Shown here one piece after another: positions 1 through 6,607 of a stretch of DNA of 10,324 nucleotides. The translations under genes were made by a program, and so were the position numbers. The notes under the pieces are model-generated. The model was not told where the DNA came from. It saw only the letters and a program-made list of their open reading frames with translations, and made no database searches. Each line of letters begins with the position of its first letter. Positions within the stretch are counted from its first letter, which is position 1. Origin of the DNA: Chloroflexota bacterium (GTDB lineage Bacteria > Chloroflexota > Anaerolineae > Promineifilales > Promineifilaceae); contig JAUVOB010000019.1 of the NCBI GenBank assembly GCA_030599405.1, positions 1-10,324 on the forward strand, written 5' to 3'.

Positions 1-78
1 CATAGCCAGTATAGCACGCTGGAAGAGATCGATCAGACTAGGATCGCCTTCGCAAGATGGCTGAATTTATTTCTCTGA
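1..78 (+). CDS. C-terminal fragment of an unidentified upstream gene (cut by window edge)
   Basis: Frame 1 is open from the first base to a TGA at 76-78 and would encode about 25 residues, including YSTLEEID early on and ARWLNLFL at the end. The YxTxEEID string faintly recalls the C-terminus of class V aminotransferases (cysteine desulfurase family), but so short a piece cannot prove it. From base 42 the other frame, ending in TAA at 99-101, also reads like a protein end (RLRKMAEFISLMKEKHPA), so the gene may be frameshifted here. The + strand orientation is inferred. No start is visible. It could also be non-coding. Confidence 0.25.
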   Translation, partial: HSQYSTLEEIDQTRIAFARWLNLFL

Positions 79-119
79 TGAAGGAGAAACACCCCGCGTA
101 AATCAGCTATTAAGCCGTT

Positions 120-148
120 TTGACAGCAGTTGGCCTTTCATCTAAAAT
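120..148 (+). promoter_or_regulatory. Sigma70-type promoter of the EF-G-like gene
   Basis: The -35 box TTGACA (120-125) matches the consensus exactly and lies 17 bases before TAAAAT (143-148), a 5/6 match to the -10 consensus. Transcription would start near 155, leaving a leader of about 43 bases before the ATG at 198. This is a strong housekeeping-type promoter and separates the EF-G-like gene from the gene fragment upstream. Confidence 0.7.
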
Positions 149-197
149 CTATTCCTTAGCTCTTTCCTAACAACAACCCCCCGTGAGGTTTCTCTTA

Positions 198-2264
198 ATG
201 AAAGAATTTCAGACAGGACAAATTCGTAACATCGTGCTTGTATCGCACAACGGCGCCGGAAAAACCACCTTCGTCGAGCGCCTACTTTTCGACACTGGAG
301 TGACCACCAGGATGGGAAGTGTAGACAGCGGAACGGCTGTTATGGATTTCGAGGAAGAGGAGATAAATCGGCAGGGTTCGATTGCCACAGCAATAGCTCC
401 TATTGAGTGGGACGACCTTAAGCTCAACCTCCTCGATACGCCAGGATACGCTGACTTTGTAGGCGAGGTAAACAGTGCGCTGAGAGTGACTGAGAGCGCC
501 CTGGTTTTCGTCGAGGCTGTTGCAGGTGTTGAGGTCGGAACTGAGTTGGTCTGGCAATACACCATTGAGAAACAATTGCCCCGGATCTTGGTGATTAATA
601 AGATGGATCGCGAGAACGTAAACATCCAGCGAACTATGAGAAGCGTCGGCGAAAATCTAAACGGCACCTTCGTCAATCTGCAGCTACCAATCGGTGAAGG
701 ATCATCATTCAAAGGGGTAATTGATCTGCTTTCAATGAAGGCGAGACTGGGAGCCGATGATGAGCAGGCGGAGATTCCGGCGGACATGGCTGATGATGCC
801 GAGAAAGCCCGAATCGAATTGGTCGAGGCTGCGGCCGAGGGTGACGACGAACTTCTGATGAAGTATCTGGATGGCGAAGAACTCACCATGGACGATGTAA
901 TAAGTGGCCTGAAATCGGCGATGGCTAGCGGACAGGTAACACCCATAGTCTATACGGCTCCCCAGGCCGGTATTGCCGTTAATCCTCTTCTGGAAATCAT
1001 GGCTAGCCTACTACCCCCGCCTGATGGCTCGGGGACTTTTCGGGCCGTCGGACCTTCAGGCGACGAGGCCGAATACGAGATTAGCGATGTCTCCCAGCTG
1101 GCAGCCTTCATATTCAAAACGCGCGAAGATCCCTATGGAAAGATGAGCTACTTGCGGATTTTCGGCGGAATTCTTGAATCGGACAGTCGCATATGGGATG
1201 CGGAGTTAGACTCAGAGGTGCGAGTCGGAACGTTGAATATTTTACGAGGAAAAGACCAGATCCCGGTTGCCAGACTCCATAGTGGAGATATCGGTGGTGT
1301 GATGAAGCTGGGAGATTCGGTCACGGATGGCACTCTCTGTGACCAAGGGCATAAATTGGCCATCAAAGCGGTTGAACAGCCTAGCCCCATTTCTTCGCTG
1401 GCCGTTCATCCTGTCTCTCAGTCTGATGTGGCAAAACTTACTACTGCATTGAACCGTCTTGCGGCCGAGGACCCGACGCTTCGCTGGCGTCCGGAACCGG
1501 CGACACGAGAAACTATCCTGTCTGGGATGGGAACGGCTCATCTCGACATCGCTGTTAAAAAAGCGCGGTCGAAGTTTGGGGTCAACTTAACAACCAGCAT
1601 CCCCAAAGTTCCCTATCGCGAGACGATTACCAAGACCAGCAAGGCCGAATATACCCATAAGAAGCAAACTGGAGGGGCTGGTCAGTATGCTCGGGTATTC
1701 TTACGGCTAGAGTCTTTGCCAGACGACGAAGAATTTGAATTTGATACGGAGGTATTCGGTGGGGCTATCTCGGGTCCATTCGTCATGGCAGTGCAAAAAG
1801 GTTGCCGACAAGCCTTGGCGGCCGGCGCCTTGGCCGGATTTCCAATGACCGGGGTAAAGGCCGTGGTCTACGATGGTAAAGAGCATCCCGTTGACTCGAA
1901 GGAAATAGCCTTCCAGATTGCCGGGCGAGAGTGCTTCAAGAAGGCTGCGCTTGCCGCCGATCCCGTTCTACTGGAGCCAGTATACGAGATTACGGTATCC
2001 GTTCCAGCCGAAAACATGGGAGACATTATGGGCGATCTTAACTCCCGTCGTGCTCGCGTTCTCGGTATGGACCAAGAAGGGACCAAAGCGATTGTCAAGG
2101 CCGAAGTACCTCTTGCCGAGGTACAAACGTATTCGGCTGATCTTCGTTCCATGACCCAAGGCCGCGGTGTGTTTGGAATGGAGTATCTCCGGTACGGGCG
2201 TGTACCAAGCCACCTTCAGGAACAATTGGTTCTTCAACGGGCAAAGGAAAAAGAGCAAGAGTAA
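198..2264 (+). CDS. Elongation factor G-like translational GTPase (EF-G2 type)
   Basis: This is a complete five-domain EF-G-family GTPase of 688 residues, close to the usual 690-704. In the G domain, the P-loop is SHNGAGKTT (16-24), G3 is DTPGYADF (80-87) and G4 is NKMD (134-137). Domain IV carries HKKQTGGAGQYA (487-498) and HPVDS (563-567). The domain V fold follows at about 591-624 and the protein ends in the usual LRYGRVPSHLQEQLV-type tail. Two G-domain details depart from classical EF-G: the P-loop begins SHNGAGK instead of AHxDAGK, and the switch I Thr position is Ser61. Both are what I recall for the EF-G-like/EF-G2 group, whose cellular role is poorly defined and may not be translocation. 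The ATG at 198 is preferred over the in-frame GTG at 183, because GAGG (185-188) then sits 9 bases upstream as a ribosome site. The gene has its own promoter and terminator, so it looks monocistronic. Confidence 0.93.
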   Translation: MKEFQTGQIRNIVLVSHNGAGKTTFVERLLFDTGVTTRMGSVDSGTAVMDFEEEEINRQGSIATAIAPIEWDDLKLNLLDTPGYADFVGEVNSALRVTESALVFVEAVAGVEVGTELVWQYTIEKQLPRILVINKMDRENVNIQRTMRSVGENLNGTFVNLQLPIGEGSSFKGVIDLLSMKARLGADDEQAEIPADMADDAEKARIELVEAAAEGDDELLMKYLDGEELTMDDVISGLKSAMASGQVTPIVYTAPQAGIAVNPLLEIMASLLPPPDGSGTFRAVGPSGDEAEYEISDVSQLAAFIFKTREDPYGKMSYLRIFGGILESDSRIWDAELDSEVRVGTLNILRGKDQIPVARLHSGDIGGVMKLGDSVTDGTLCDQGHKLAIKAVEQPSPISSLAVHPVSQSDVAKLTTALNRLAAEDPTLRWRPEPATRETILSGMGTAHLDIAVKKARSKFGVNLTTSIPKVPYRETITKTSKAEYTHKKQTGGAGQYARVFLRLESLPDDEEFEFDTEVFGGAISGPFVMAVQKGCRQALAAGALAGFPMTGVKAVVYDGKEHPVDSKEIAFQIAGRECFKKAALAADPVLLEPVYEITVSVPAENMGDIMGDLNSRRARVLGMDQEGTKAIVKAEVPLAEVQTYSADLRSMTQGRGVFGMEYLRYGRVPSHLQEQLVLQRAKEKEQE

Positions 2265-2296
2265 AAGGGTCCGCTTGTAGATGCATTCAGAACCAG

Positions 2297-2329
2297 AAAA
2301 GGGAACCGCATGACGGTTCTCCTTTTTTC
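2297..2329. terminator. Bidirectional intrinsic terminator
   Basis: AAAAGG/GAACCG pairs with CGGTTC/CCTTTT around a five-base CATGA loop, with one unpaired base in each arm. A T-run (TTTTTT, 2323-2328) follows on the + strand and TTTT follows on the - strand (the complement of 2297-2300). It lies between the convergent stop codons of the EF-G-like gene (2264) and guaA (2338), so one hairpin can end transcription from both sides. Confidence 0.8.
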
Positions 2330-2337
2330 TTGTCCGG

Positions 2338-3927
2338 TTACTCCCACTCGATAGTGCCAGGTGGTTTGGACGTTATGTCAAATACTACCCGGTTCACCCC
2401 TGCGACCTCATTGACAATTCGATTACTGACTCTCCCTAATAGTGCGTGAGGGAGCCGAGCCCAGTCTGCAGTCATGAAATCGTCGGTCGTCACAGACCTA
2501 AGTGCAACTACCTCCTCATATGTACGCTGATCTCCCATCACACCAACGCTTCGCACGGGTAGTAATGCAGCGAAGGATTGTTGGGTTCCTTGCCTTAATA
2601 GGTTTGCTTTCTCCAACTCATCGATAAATATGGCGTCTGCCGATCTCAGCCGTTCAAGTCTTTCCCAAGTAACCTCGCCGAGACAGCGAATTGCCAATCC
2701 TGGACCCGGAAACGGTTGTCGCCAGACTATCTGTTCCGGTAGCCCTAACTCGCTGCCGAGACGACGTACTTCGTCCTTGAATAGCAGCCGAAGGGGTTCG
2801 ACAAGCTCAAAGTCCATAACCTCCGGTAACCCGCCGACGTTGTGGTGAGTCTTTATCGTGTGCGCCTCCGAATCGCCTTCTTTCGCACTCTCAATCACGT
2901 CTGGATAGATCGTACCTTGAGCAAGGTAATCGACCCTTCCCAACTTTCGCGCTTCTCGCTCGAATACCCGTATGAACTGCTCGCCAATAATCTTCCGCTT
3001 CTGCTCCGGATCGGTGACATCTCTAAGAGATTCCATGAACTCTTCGACGGCTTTCACCGCTATGAGATTAAAACCGGCTTCTGTGCCGAAAGTCTCGACT
3101 ACCTGGTCAGCTTCCCCCTGGCGTAAGAGGCCGTGATCGACGAAAACGCATACAAGCTGGTCGCCGACTGCCTGGTTCAGTAGAGCAGCTGCTACGGACG
3201 AATCTACCCCTCCGCTGAGACCCAACAGCACCCTACCCTCGCCGACTTGTTCCTGTAAAAATTTGACCTGTTCGGCGATGAACTTCGCCGGCGTCCAATC
3301 ACCCCGACATCCACAAACATGGTAGGCAAAATTACTCAGAATCTTCTGCCCTTTGGGCGTGTGGGCAACCTCTGGGTGAAACTGGACACAATAGAGGTGG
3401 CGATCAACATCTGCGGCAGCTGCAAAAGGCGAATTTCGCGTGTGGGCAATGGGCATGAATCCACGAGGCAATTCCTCAACCCGATCACCATGGCTCATCC
3501 AAACCTGATCCTCCGGCAGCAGTTCTTCATCCAAATCCCTGCCAGAGTGCCAATCTTGAAACAACGGGTTCTCAATTTCATTTCGGATCAGCAGCGAAGG
3601 TCCATATTCGCGCTCTTGGCTTGCCGCTACTCTTCCGCCAAAATGTTGAACGATGAGCTGCATCCCGTAGCAGATGCCCAGAACTGGCAATCCGCTCTCG
3701 AGCACGTATCGGGGTAATTCCGAAGCGTTCTGGTCATAGACACTTCGAGGACCTCCGCTGAGGATGAACCCTTTTGGATCATGCTCCATGACCTTATCTT
3801 CGCCGCTGCGCCATGAGTATAGACGGCAGAAGACGTTAACCTCTCGAAGCCGTCGGGCAATTAGCTGGCTGTATTGGGAACCATAGTCGAGGATTATTAT
3901 GGTGTCGTGGTTGGTTTCTCTCTTCAT
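2338..3927 (-). CDS. guaA: GMP synthase, glutamine-hydrolysing
   Basis: GuaA converts XMP to GMP using ATP and ammonia released from glutamine, in the cytoplasm. The 529 residues match the usual length of about 525. The N-terminal class I glutamine amidotransferase domain (about 10-205) contains the nucleophile Cys86 in GICYGMQ, followed by His184 and Glu186 in QFHPEVAHT. The ATP-pyrophosphatase domain has the P-loop LSGGVDSS (237-244). The C-terminal dimerisation domain includes [12 protein letters not shown] (403-414) and ends in the family-typical KPPGTIEWE. All key residues are present. The ATG at 3927 gives the expected N-terminus; the ribosome site is weak (TTGGA just upstream). It lies 67 bases downstream of xpt on the same strand and is probably cotranscribed with it. 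A TATACT on the - strand (3981-3986) could be an extra -10 box, but I find no good -35 for it. Confidence 0.97.
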   Translation of the reverse strand: MKRETNHDTIIILDYGSQYSQLIARRLREVNVFCRLYSWRSGEDKVMEHDPKGFILSGGPRSVYDQNASELPRYVLESGLPVLGICYGMQLIVQHFGGRVAASQEREYGPSLLIRNEIENPLFQDWHSGRDLDEELLPEDQVWMSHGDRVEELPRGFMPIAHTRNSPFAAAADVDRHLYCVQFHPEVAHTPKGQKILSNFAYHVCGCRGDWTPAKFIAEQVKFLQEQVGEGRVLLGLSGGVDSSVAAALLNQAVGDQLVCVFVDHGLLRQGEADQVVETFGTEAGFNLIAVKAVEEFMESLRDVTDPEQKRKIIGEQFIRVFEREARKLGRVDYLAQGTIYPDVIESAKEGDSEAHTIKTHHNVGGLPEVMDFELVEPLRLLFKDEVRRLGSELGLPEQIVWRQPFPGPGLAIRCLGEVTWERLERLRSADAIFIDELEKANLLRQGTQQSFAALLPVRSVGVMGDQRTYEEVVALRSVTTDDFMTADWARLPHALLGRVSNRIVNEVAGVNRVVFDITSKPPGTIEWE

Positions 3928-3994
3928 CGTCCAAGGTCTGTGCGGCGGTATCCGCAGTTTAGAGATGCTTCTTCCTGGCTAGTATAATGTTCCA

Positions 3995-4570
3995 TCAATT
4001 GGCAATAGTAATCTTACCATCGCGCATGTCAACGATCTCGACGATTGACTCGATGGGTACTCCCCAATGTTCGAGCGCCAGTCGTCCACCCTCAAAGGAC
4101 TTTTCCACGACAACGGATATGCCCACTAGTTGTGCTTGGGCGTTGCGGACGATGCGAGCAAGGGCTTCGATCGTTCTCCCACTTGCCAGGAAGTCGTCAA
4201 CAATCAAAATGTGATCACCCGAGTGGAGGAACTCGGGCGAAACCATTAGATTCACCTCGTTTCCCTTCGTATGACTCGGAGCTACTTCGATGTAGACGGG
4301 TTCGCTCATAGTAATCGGCTTATGCTTCCGTGCATATACGACCGGAATATTATCCAGGGCCCTGGCCGCAAATGCTGCGGGAACGATTCCACTAACCTCA
4401 GCCGTCAGTATCCGATCTGGCTTGTATCTAGAAAACCGACGGGCTATCTCCTCTCCAACCTGCTCCATCAATCCAACATCCAGCTGGTGGTTTAGGAAGC
4501 TGTCGATCTTCAGAATCCCACCTCCCAGATTCTGACCTTCAGCTAATATTCTATCTCTGAGATCATGCAT
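3995..4570 (-). CDS. xpt: Xanthine phosphoribosyltransferase
   Basis: Xpt salvages xanthine with PRPP to give XMP in the cytoplasm. From the chosen start the protein has 191 residues, against about 194 for Bacillus Xpt, and it resembles that enzyme throughout. It has the family signature KIDSFLNHQ (21-29), VVYARKHKPIT (77-87) and the PRPP-binding loop ILIVDDFLASGRT (121-133). VEKSFEGGR (155-163) corresponds to the Bacillus IEKSFQPGR. Two adjacent ATG codons (4573 and 4570) are possible starts. AAGGGG lies 7 bases before the second and 4 before the first, so the second is preferred. A TTG at 4627 would add 19 residues with no counterpart in Bacillus Xpt. The product XMP is the substrate of GuaA, encoded next on the same strand, which supports a guanine-nucleotide salvage unit. 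Confidence 0.93.
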   Translation of the reverse strand: MHDLRDRILAEGQNLGGGILKIDSFLNHQLDVGLMEQVGEEIARRFSRYKPDRILTAEVSGIVPAAFAARALDNIPVVYARKHKPITMSEPVYIEVAPSHTKGNEVNLMVSPEFLHSGDHILIVDDFLASGRTIEALARIVRNAQAQLVGISVVVEKSFEGGRLALEHWGVPIESIVEIVDMRDGKITIAN

Positions 4571-4653
4571 CATACAGCCCCTTAGTTCTGCGCTTGAACT
4601 CCATACCGGCCGGTTAAGGGTCGTCAATACGATTTAGTCGCACAGCTTTCTCC

Positions 4654-4659
4654 ATTATA
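4654..4659 (-). promoter_or_regulatory. Probable -10 box of the xpt-guaA unit
   Basis: On the - strand these bases read TATAAT, a perfect -10 box. The matching -35 is poor; the best candidate is TTAATG, 15 bases upstream. Transcription would start near 4647, giving a leader of about 75 bases before xpt. I see none of the conserved features of a purine riboswitch in that leader. The poor -35 suggests an activator or a weak promoter. Confidence 0.5.
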
Positions 4660-4711
4660 TCACCGGCTGGACGACATTAATATGCATTGTTATTCGAACT
4701 ATTTAGGTTAT

Positions 4712-4721
4712 ATTGTACAAT
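4712..4721. repeat. Ten-base perfect palindrome, possible operator
   Basis: ATTGTACAAT is identical to its own reverse complement. It lies between the divergent promoters, 14 bases upstream of the + strand -35 box at 4736. The surroundings are AT-rich, so chance is not excluded. If functional, it would suit a dimeric regulator acting on either promoter. Confidence 0.35.
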
Positions 4722-4735
4722 TTTTCACAATTACC

Positions 4736-4764
4736 TTGACGTCTATACTGCTCCATTCTATAAT
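4736..4764 (+). promoter_or_regulatory. Strong sigma70-type promoter of the prenyl synthase gene
   Basis: TTGACG (4736-4741, 5/6) is followed after 17 bases by a perfect TATAAT (4759-4764). Transcription should begin near 4771, about 35 bases before the ATG at 4806. The start point falls inside an inverted repeat (4765-4791). Confidence 0.8.
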
Positions 4765-4791
4765 GTTCAAAACTAATTGAAAGTTGTGAAC
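4765..4791 (+). repeat. Inverted repeat at the transcription start, possible operator
   Basis: Arms GTTCAAAACT (4765-4774) and AGTTGTGAAC (4782-4791) pair at 9 of 10 positions around a 7-base spacer. The repeat starts one base after the -10 box and ends one base before the GAGGA ribosome site (4792-4796). The core TTCACAA of the second arm, read on the other strand, also occurs upstream at 4724-4730. This position suits repression by a dimeric protein. Because transcription probably begins within the left arm, a complete RNA hairpin is less likely. Confidence 0.5.
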
Positions 4792-4805
4792 GAGGACCTG
4801 GTCGG

Positions 4806-5738
4806 ATGCTTCTTCAAGTAGATGAAGGAATTGCCTCTGTCGATCAATTGTTGGATAGAGTTGTACATACGGATGTTGGATTGTTGCAAGAGAGTAGCCT
4901 GCATATCATCCGCGCGGGCGGAAAAAGGCTGAGACCTCGGGTTGTTTTCTTGTCCCATCTAGCTGCAGGCGGCAACGATATTTCGAGTGTGGTTCCGCTG
5001 GCTGCGGCCGTCGAGCTCGTCCATACTGCCACTCTGGTGCACGATGATATAAACGATCATAGCCCCACGCGTCGTGGCAGAGTGGCCGTACATGCCCGCT
5101 GGGGCCGGACGTTCGCGCTGTTGACGGGTGATTATCTCTTCACCAAAGTGTATGAAATGATGGCGCCCTATGGTCCCGAATTCAACGTCACCATGGCTGA
5201 CGCCTGCGTCAAGCTGGTAGAGGGTGAAACTCTGCAAGCCGCAGCAGCAAAGGCCGGAGCGATAGATCAGCCGACCTATAAACGCATTGTAACCCTGAAG
5301 ACGGCGAGTCTGTTTAGAGCCGGCGCGATCATGGGCGCCCAACTAGCAAATGGTAGTGAGAAAGTCGTCGAAGCGCTAGGTAACTTTGGGAAGTACCTCG
5401 GCGTCGCATTCCAGATAGTAGATGATGTTCTGGATGTGATTGGCGATCCGGATACGCTTGGCAAGCCAGTAGGCAACGACATGAATCAGGGCTCTGGCGC
5501 AATCCTGGCTCAGAACGGCCGAAAATACACTGATGGCAGTGGGCCTGGCGATGGCGAAGCAGATCCTATCGCGACCATGATGGCCCAGTTGAAGGAGTCG
5601 GGAGCAGTTGAGATAGCACTTATAGAGGCGCGGGAGATGGCCAGCAAGGCGTTAGCCGGTTTGAAGAACGTTCCAGAATCTCCGGCCACTGAGGAGCTTG
5701 CATCCTTAGTCGATCAGGTTCTTGAACGTCAGAACTAA
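4806..5738 (+). CDS. Long-chain polyprenyl diphosphate synthase
   Basis: This trans-isoprenyl diphosphate synthase condenses allylic prenyl diphosphate with isopentenyl diphosphate to build a long chain, probably for a quinone side chain or a lipid carrier. It has 310 residues (family about 320). Visible motifs are GGKRLRP (38-44), the first Asp-rich motif DDIND (80-84) in HTATLVHDDINDHSPTRRG, LKT (164-166) and the second Asp-rich motif DDVLD (206-210). The small residues before the first motif (T75, A76) favour long products, as in E. coli IspB. After the second motif the usual G-K-x-TLP stretch is replaced by NQGSGAIL, followed by a Gly/Asp-rich loop (about 240-253). GAGGA lies 9 bases before the ATG. 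It could be a heptaprenyl, octaprenyl or solanesyl synthase; chain length cannot be read from sequence. The next gene is 71 bases away and need not be related. Confidence 0.9.
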   Translation: MLLQVDEGIASVDQLLDRVVHTDVGLLQESSLHIIRAGGKRLRPRVVFLSHLAAGGNDISSVVPLAAAVELVHTATLVHDDINDHSPTRRGRVAVHARWGRTFALLTGDYLFTKVYEMMAPYGPEFNVTMADACVKLVEGETLQAAAAKAGAIDQPTYKRIVTLKTASLFRAGAIMGAQLANGSEKVVEALGNFGKYLGVAFQIVDDVLDVIGDPDTLGKPVGNDMNQGSGAILAQNGRKYTDGSGPGDGEADPIATMMAQLKESGAVEIALIEAREMASKALAGLKNVPESPATEELASLVDQVLERQN

Positions 5739-5758
5739 GGCTCATGTTCGCCTACCAG

Positions 5759-5786
5759 TTGTAAAGAAAGTTGCCGTCGTGATACT
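5759..5786 (+). promoter_or_regulatory. Weak candidate promoter of the CoA-transferase-like operon
   Basis: TTGTAA (5759-5764) and GATACT (5781-5786) each match the consensus at 4 of 6 positions, with a 16-base spacer. The predicted start, near 5793, would leave a leader of only about 17 bases with no Shine-Dalgarno site. Read-through from the prenyl synthase gene is the alternative; I see no terminator in the 71-base gap. Confidence 0.3.
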
Positions 5787-5809
5787 GCCTCATTCTCCCC
5801 TTCTGTAGC

Positions 5810-6598
5810 ATGATAGATAAGACCCTCTCGCTCAGTGACGCAGTTCGTTACGTTCGTGATGGTCATACAATCGCATTAGGCGGTATGACCATTTATCGTC
5901 GACCGGTTGCGTTTGTGCAGGCCCTCATCACCACAGAAAACCCACCTAGTAAACTCACCTTGTTTTCCTTTACCGCTGGTTTGGCGTCTGACATCTTGGT
6001 CGGCGCTGGAATGGTGGAGCGAATCCGAACCTGCTATTTTGGACTCGAGTCATTCGGCCTCGCTCCTATGTTTACGAACGCTGCTAGTGATGGGAAAATC
6101 GAAATAATCGAAGAAAGCGAAGCAAGTATCGCCAACGGTCTCCGGGCTAAAATGGCTGGGGTGGGTTTCATGCCGAGCCGTGCATGGCAGGGCACGGACA
6201 TGTTTTCCGTGCGCCCGGATGTGCGGATAATTGAAGACCCCTACAACGGTCGCGATCTCACAGCTTTCCCCGCCATCGGTTGCGATGTTGCCGTGATCCA
6301 CGTGTTGAAGGCTGACAAATTCGGCAATTGCCAGCTCGGGGGTAATCCGACGATCGATCATGAACTAACCCTGGTGGCAGATACGGTCATTATTACCGCG
6401 GAAGAGGTCGTAGACTCCCTGGAGACAAGCATTGATTTCAGCGGCTTGCCGGTATCCGCCGTTGTACATTTACCACAAGGCGCCTGGCCAACGTCTTGCT
6501 ACCCGACGTATCCCATCGATGGAGACGAGATCTTGCGCTATATTGACGCTTGCAATAAAGGCGAGTTTGACGCCTATATTCGGCGATTAAGCCAATAA
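5810..6598 (+). CDS. CoA-transferase family I alpha subunit, IpdA-like
   Basis: This 262-residue protein has the family I CoA-transferase alpha fold. It shows an N-terminal DAVRYVRDGHTIALGGM (10-26), RRPVAFVQALI (30-40), the acidic stretch EIIEESEASI (98-107) and the conserved D-x-x-GN turn in ADKFGNCQLGG (168-178). Its N-terminus and acidic segment resemble IpdA, a subunit of the actinobacterial hydrolase that opens the last steroid ring. Glu101, Glu102 and Glu104 fall where I recall IpdA's catalytic Glu. GctA of glutaconate CoA-transferase is the more distant alternative. The ATG at 5810 aligns with the IpdA start, and earlier in-frame codons run into stops at 5762 and 5777. There is no Shine-Dalgarno site. 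The beta subunit starts 9 bases after the stop. The fold assignment is firm; the IpdA-type function is inference from remembered sequences. Confidence 0.88.
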   Translation: MIDKTLSLSDAVRYVRDGHTIALGGMTIYRRPVAFVQALITTENPPSKLTLFSFTAGLASDILVGAGMVERIRTCYFGLESFGLAPMFTNAASDGKIEIIEESEASIANGLRAKMAGVGFMPSRAWQGTDMFSVRPDVRIIEDPYNGRDLTAFPAIGCDVAVIHVLKADKFGNCQLGGNPTIDHELTLVADTVIITAEEVVDSLETSIDFSGLPVSAVVHLPQGAWPTSCYPTYPIDGDEILRYIDACNKGEFDAYIRRLSQ

Positions 6599-6607
6599 AC
6601 CAAGACG

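Noticed and set aside
209..946. Long open frame on the - strand inside the EF-G-like gene
   Set aside because: It is Ser-rich without recognisable motifs and lies fully inside a gene with complete family motifs, so it is a shadow frame.
4571..4627. Extended xpt start at the TTG at 4627
   Set aside because: The extra residues have no counterpart in Bacillus Xpt, whose start aligns with the ATG at 4570, and a ribosome site precedes that ATG.
4571..4650. Purine riboswitch before xpt
   Set aside because: The leader of about 75 bases lacks the conserved three-way-junction core I would expect, and no terminator-antiterminator pair is visible.
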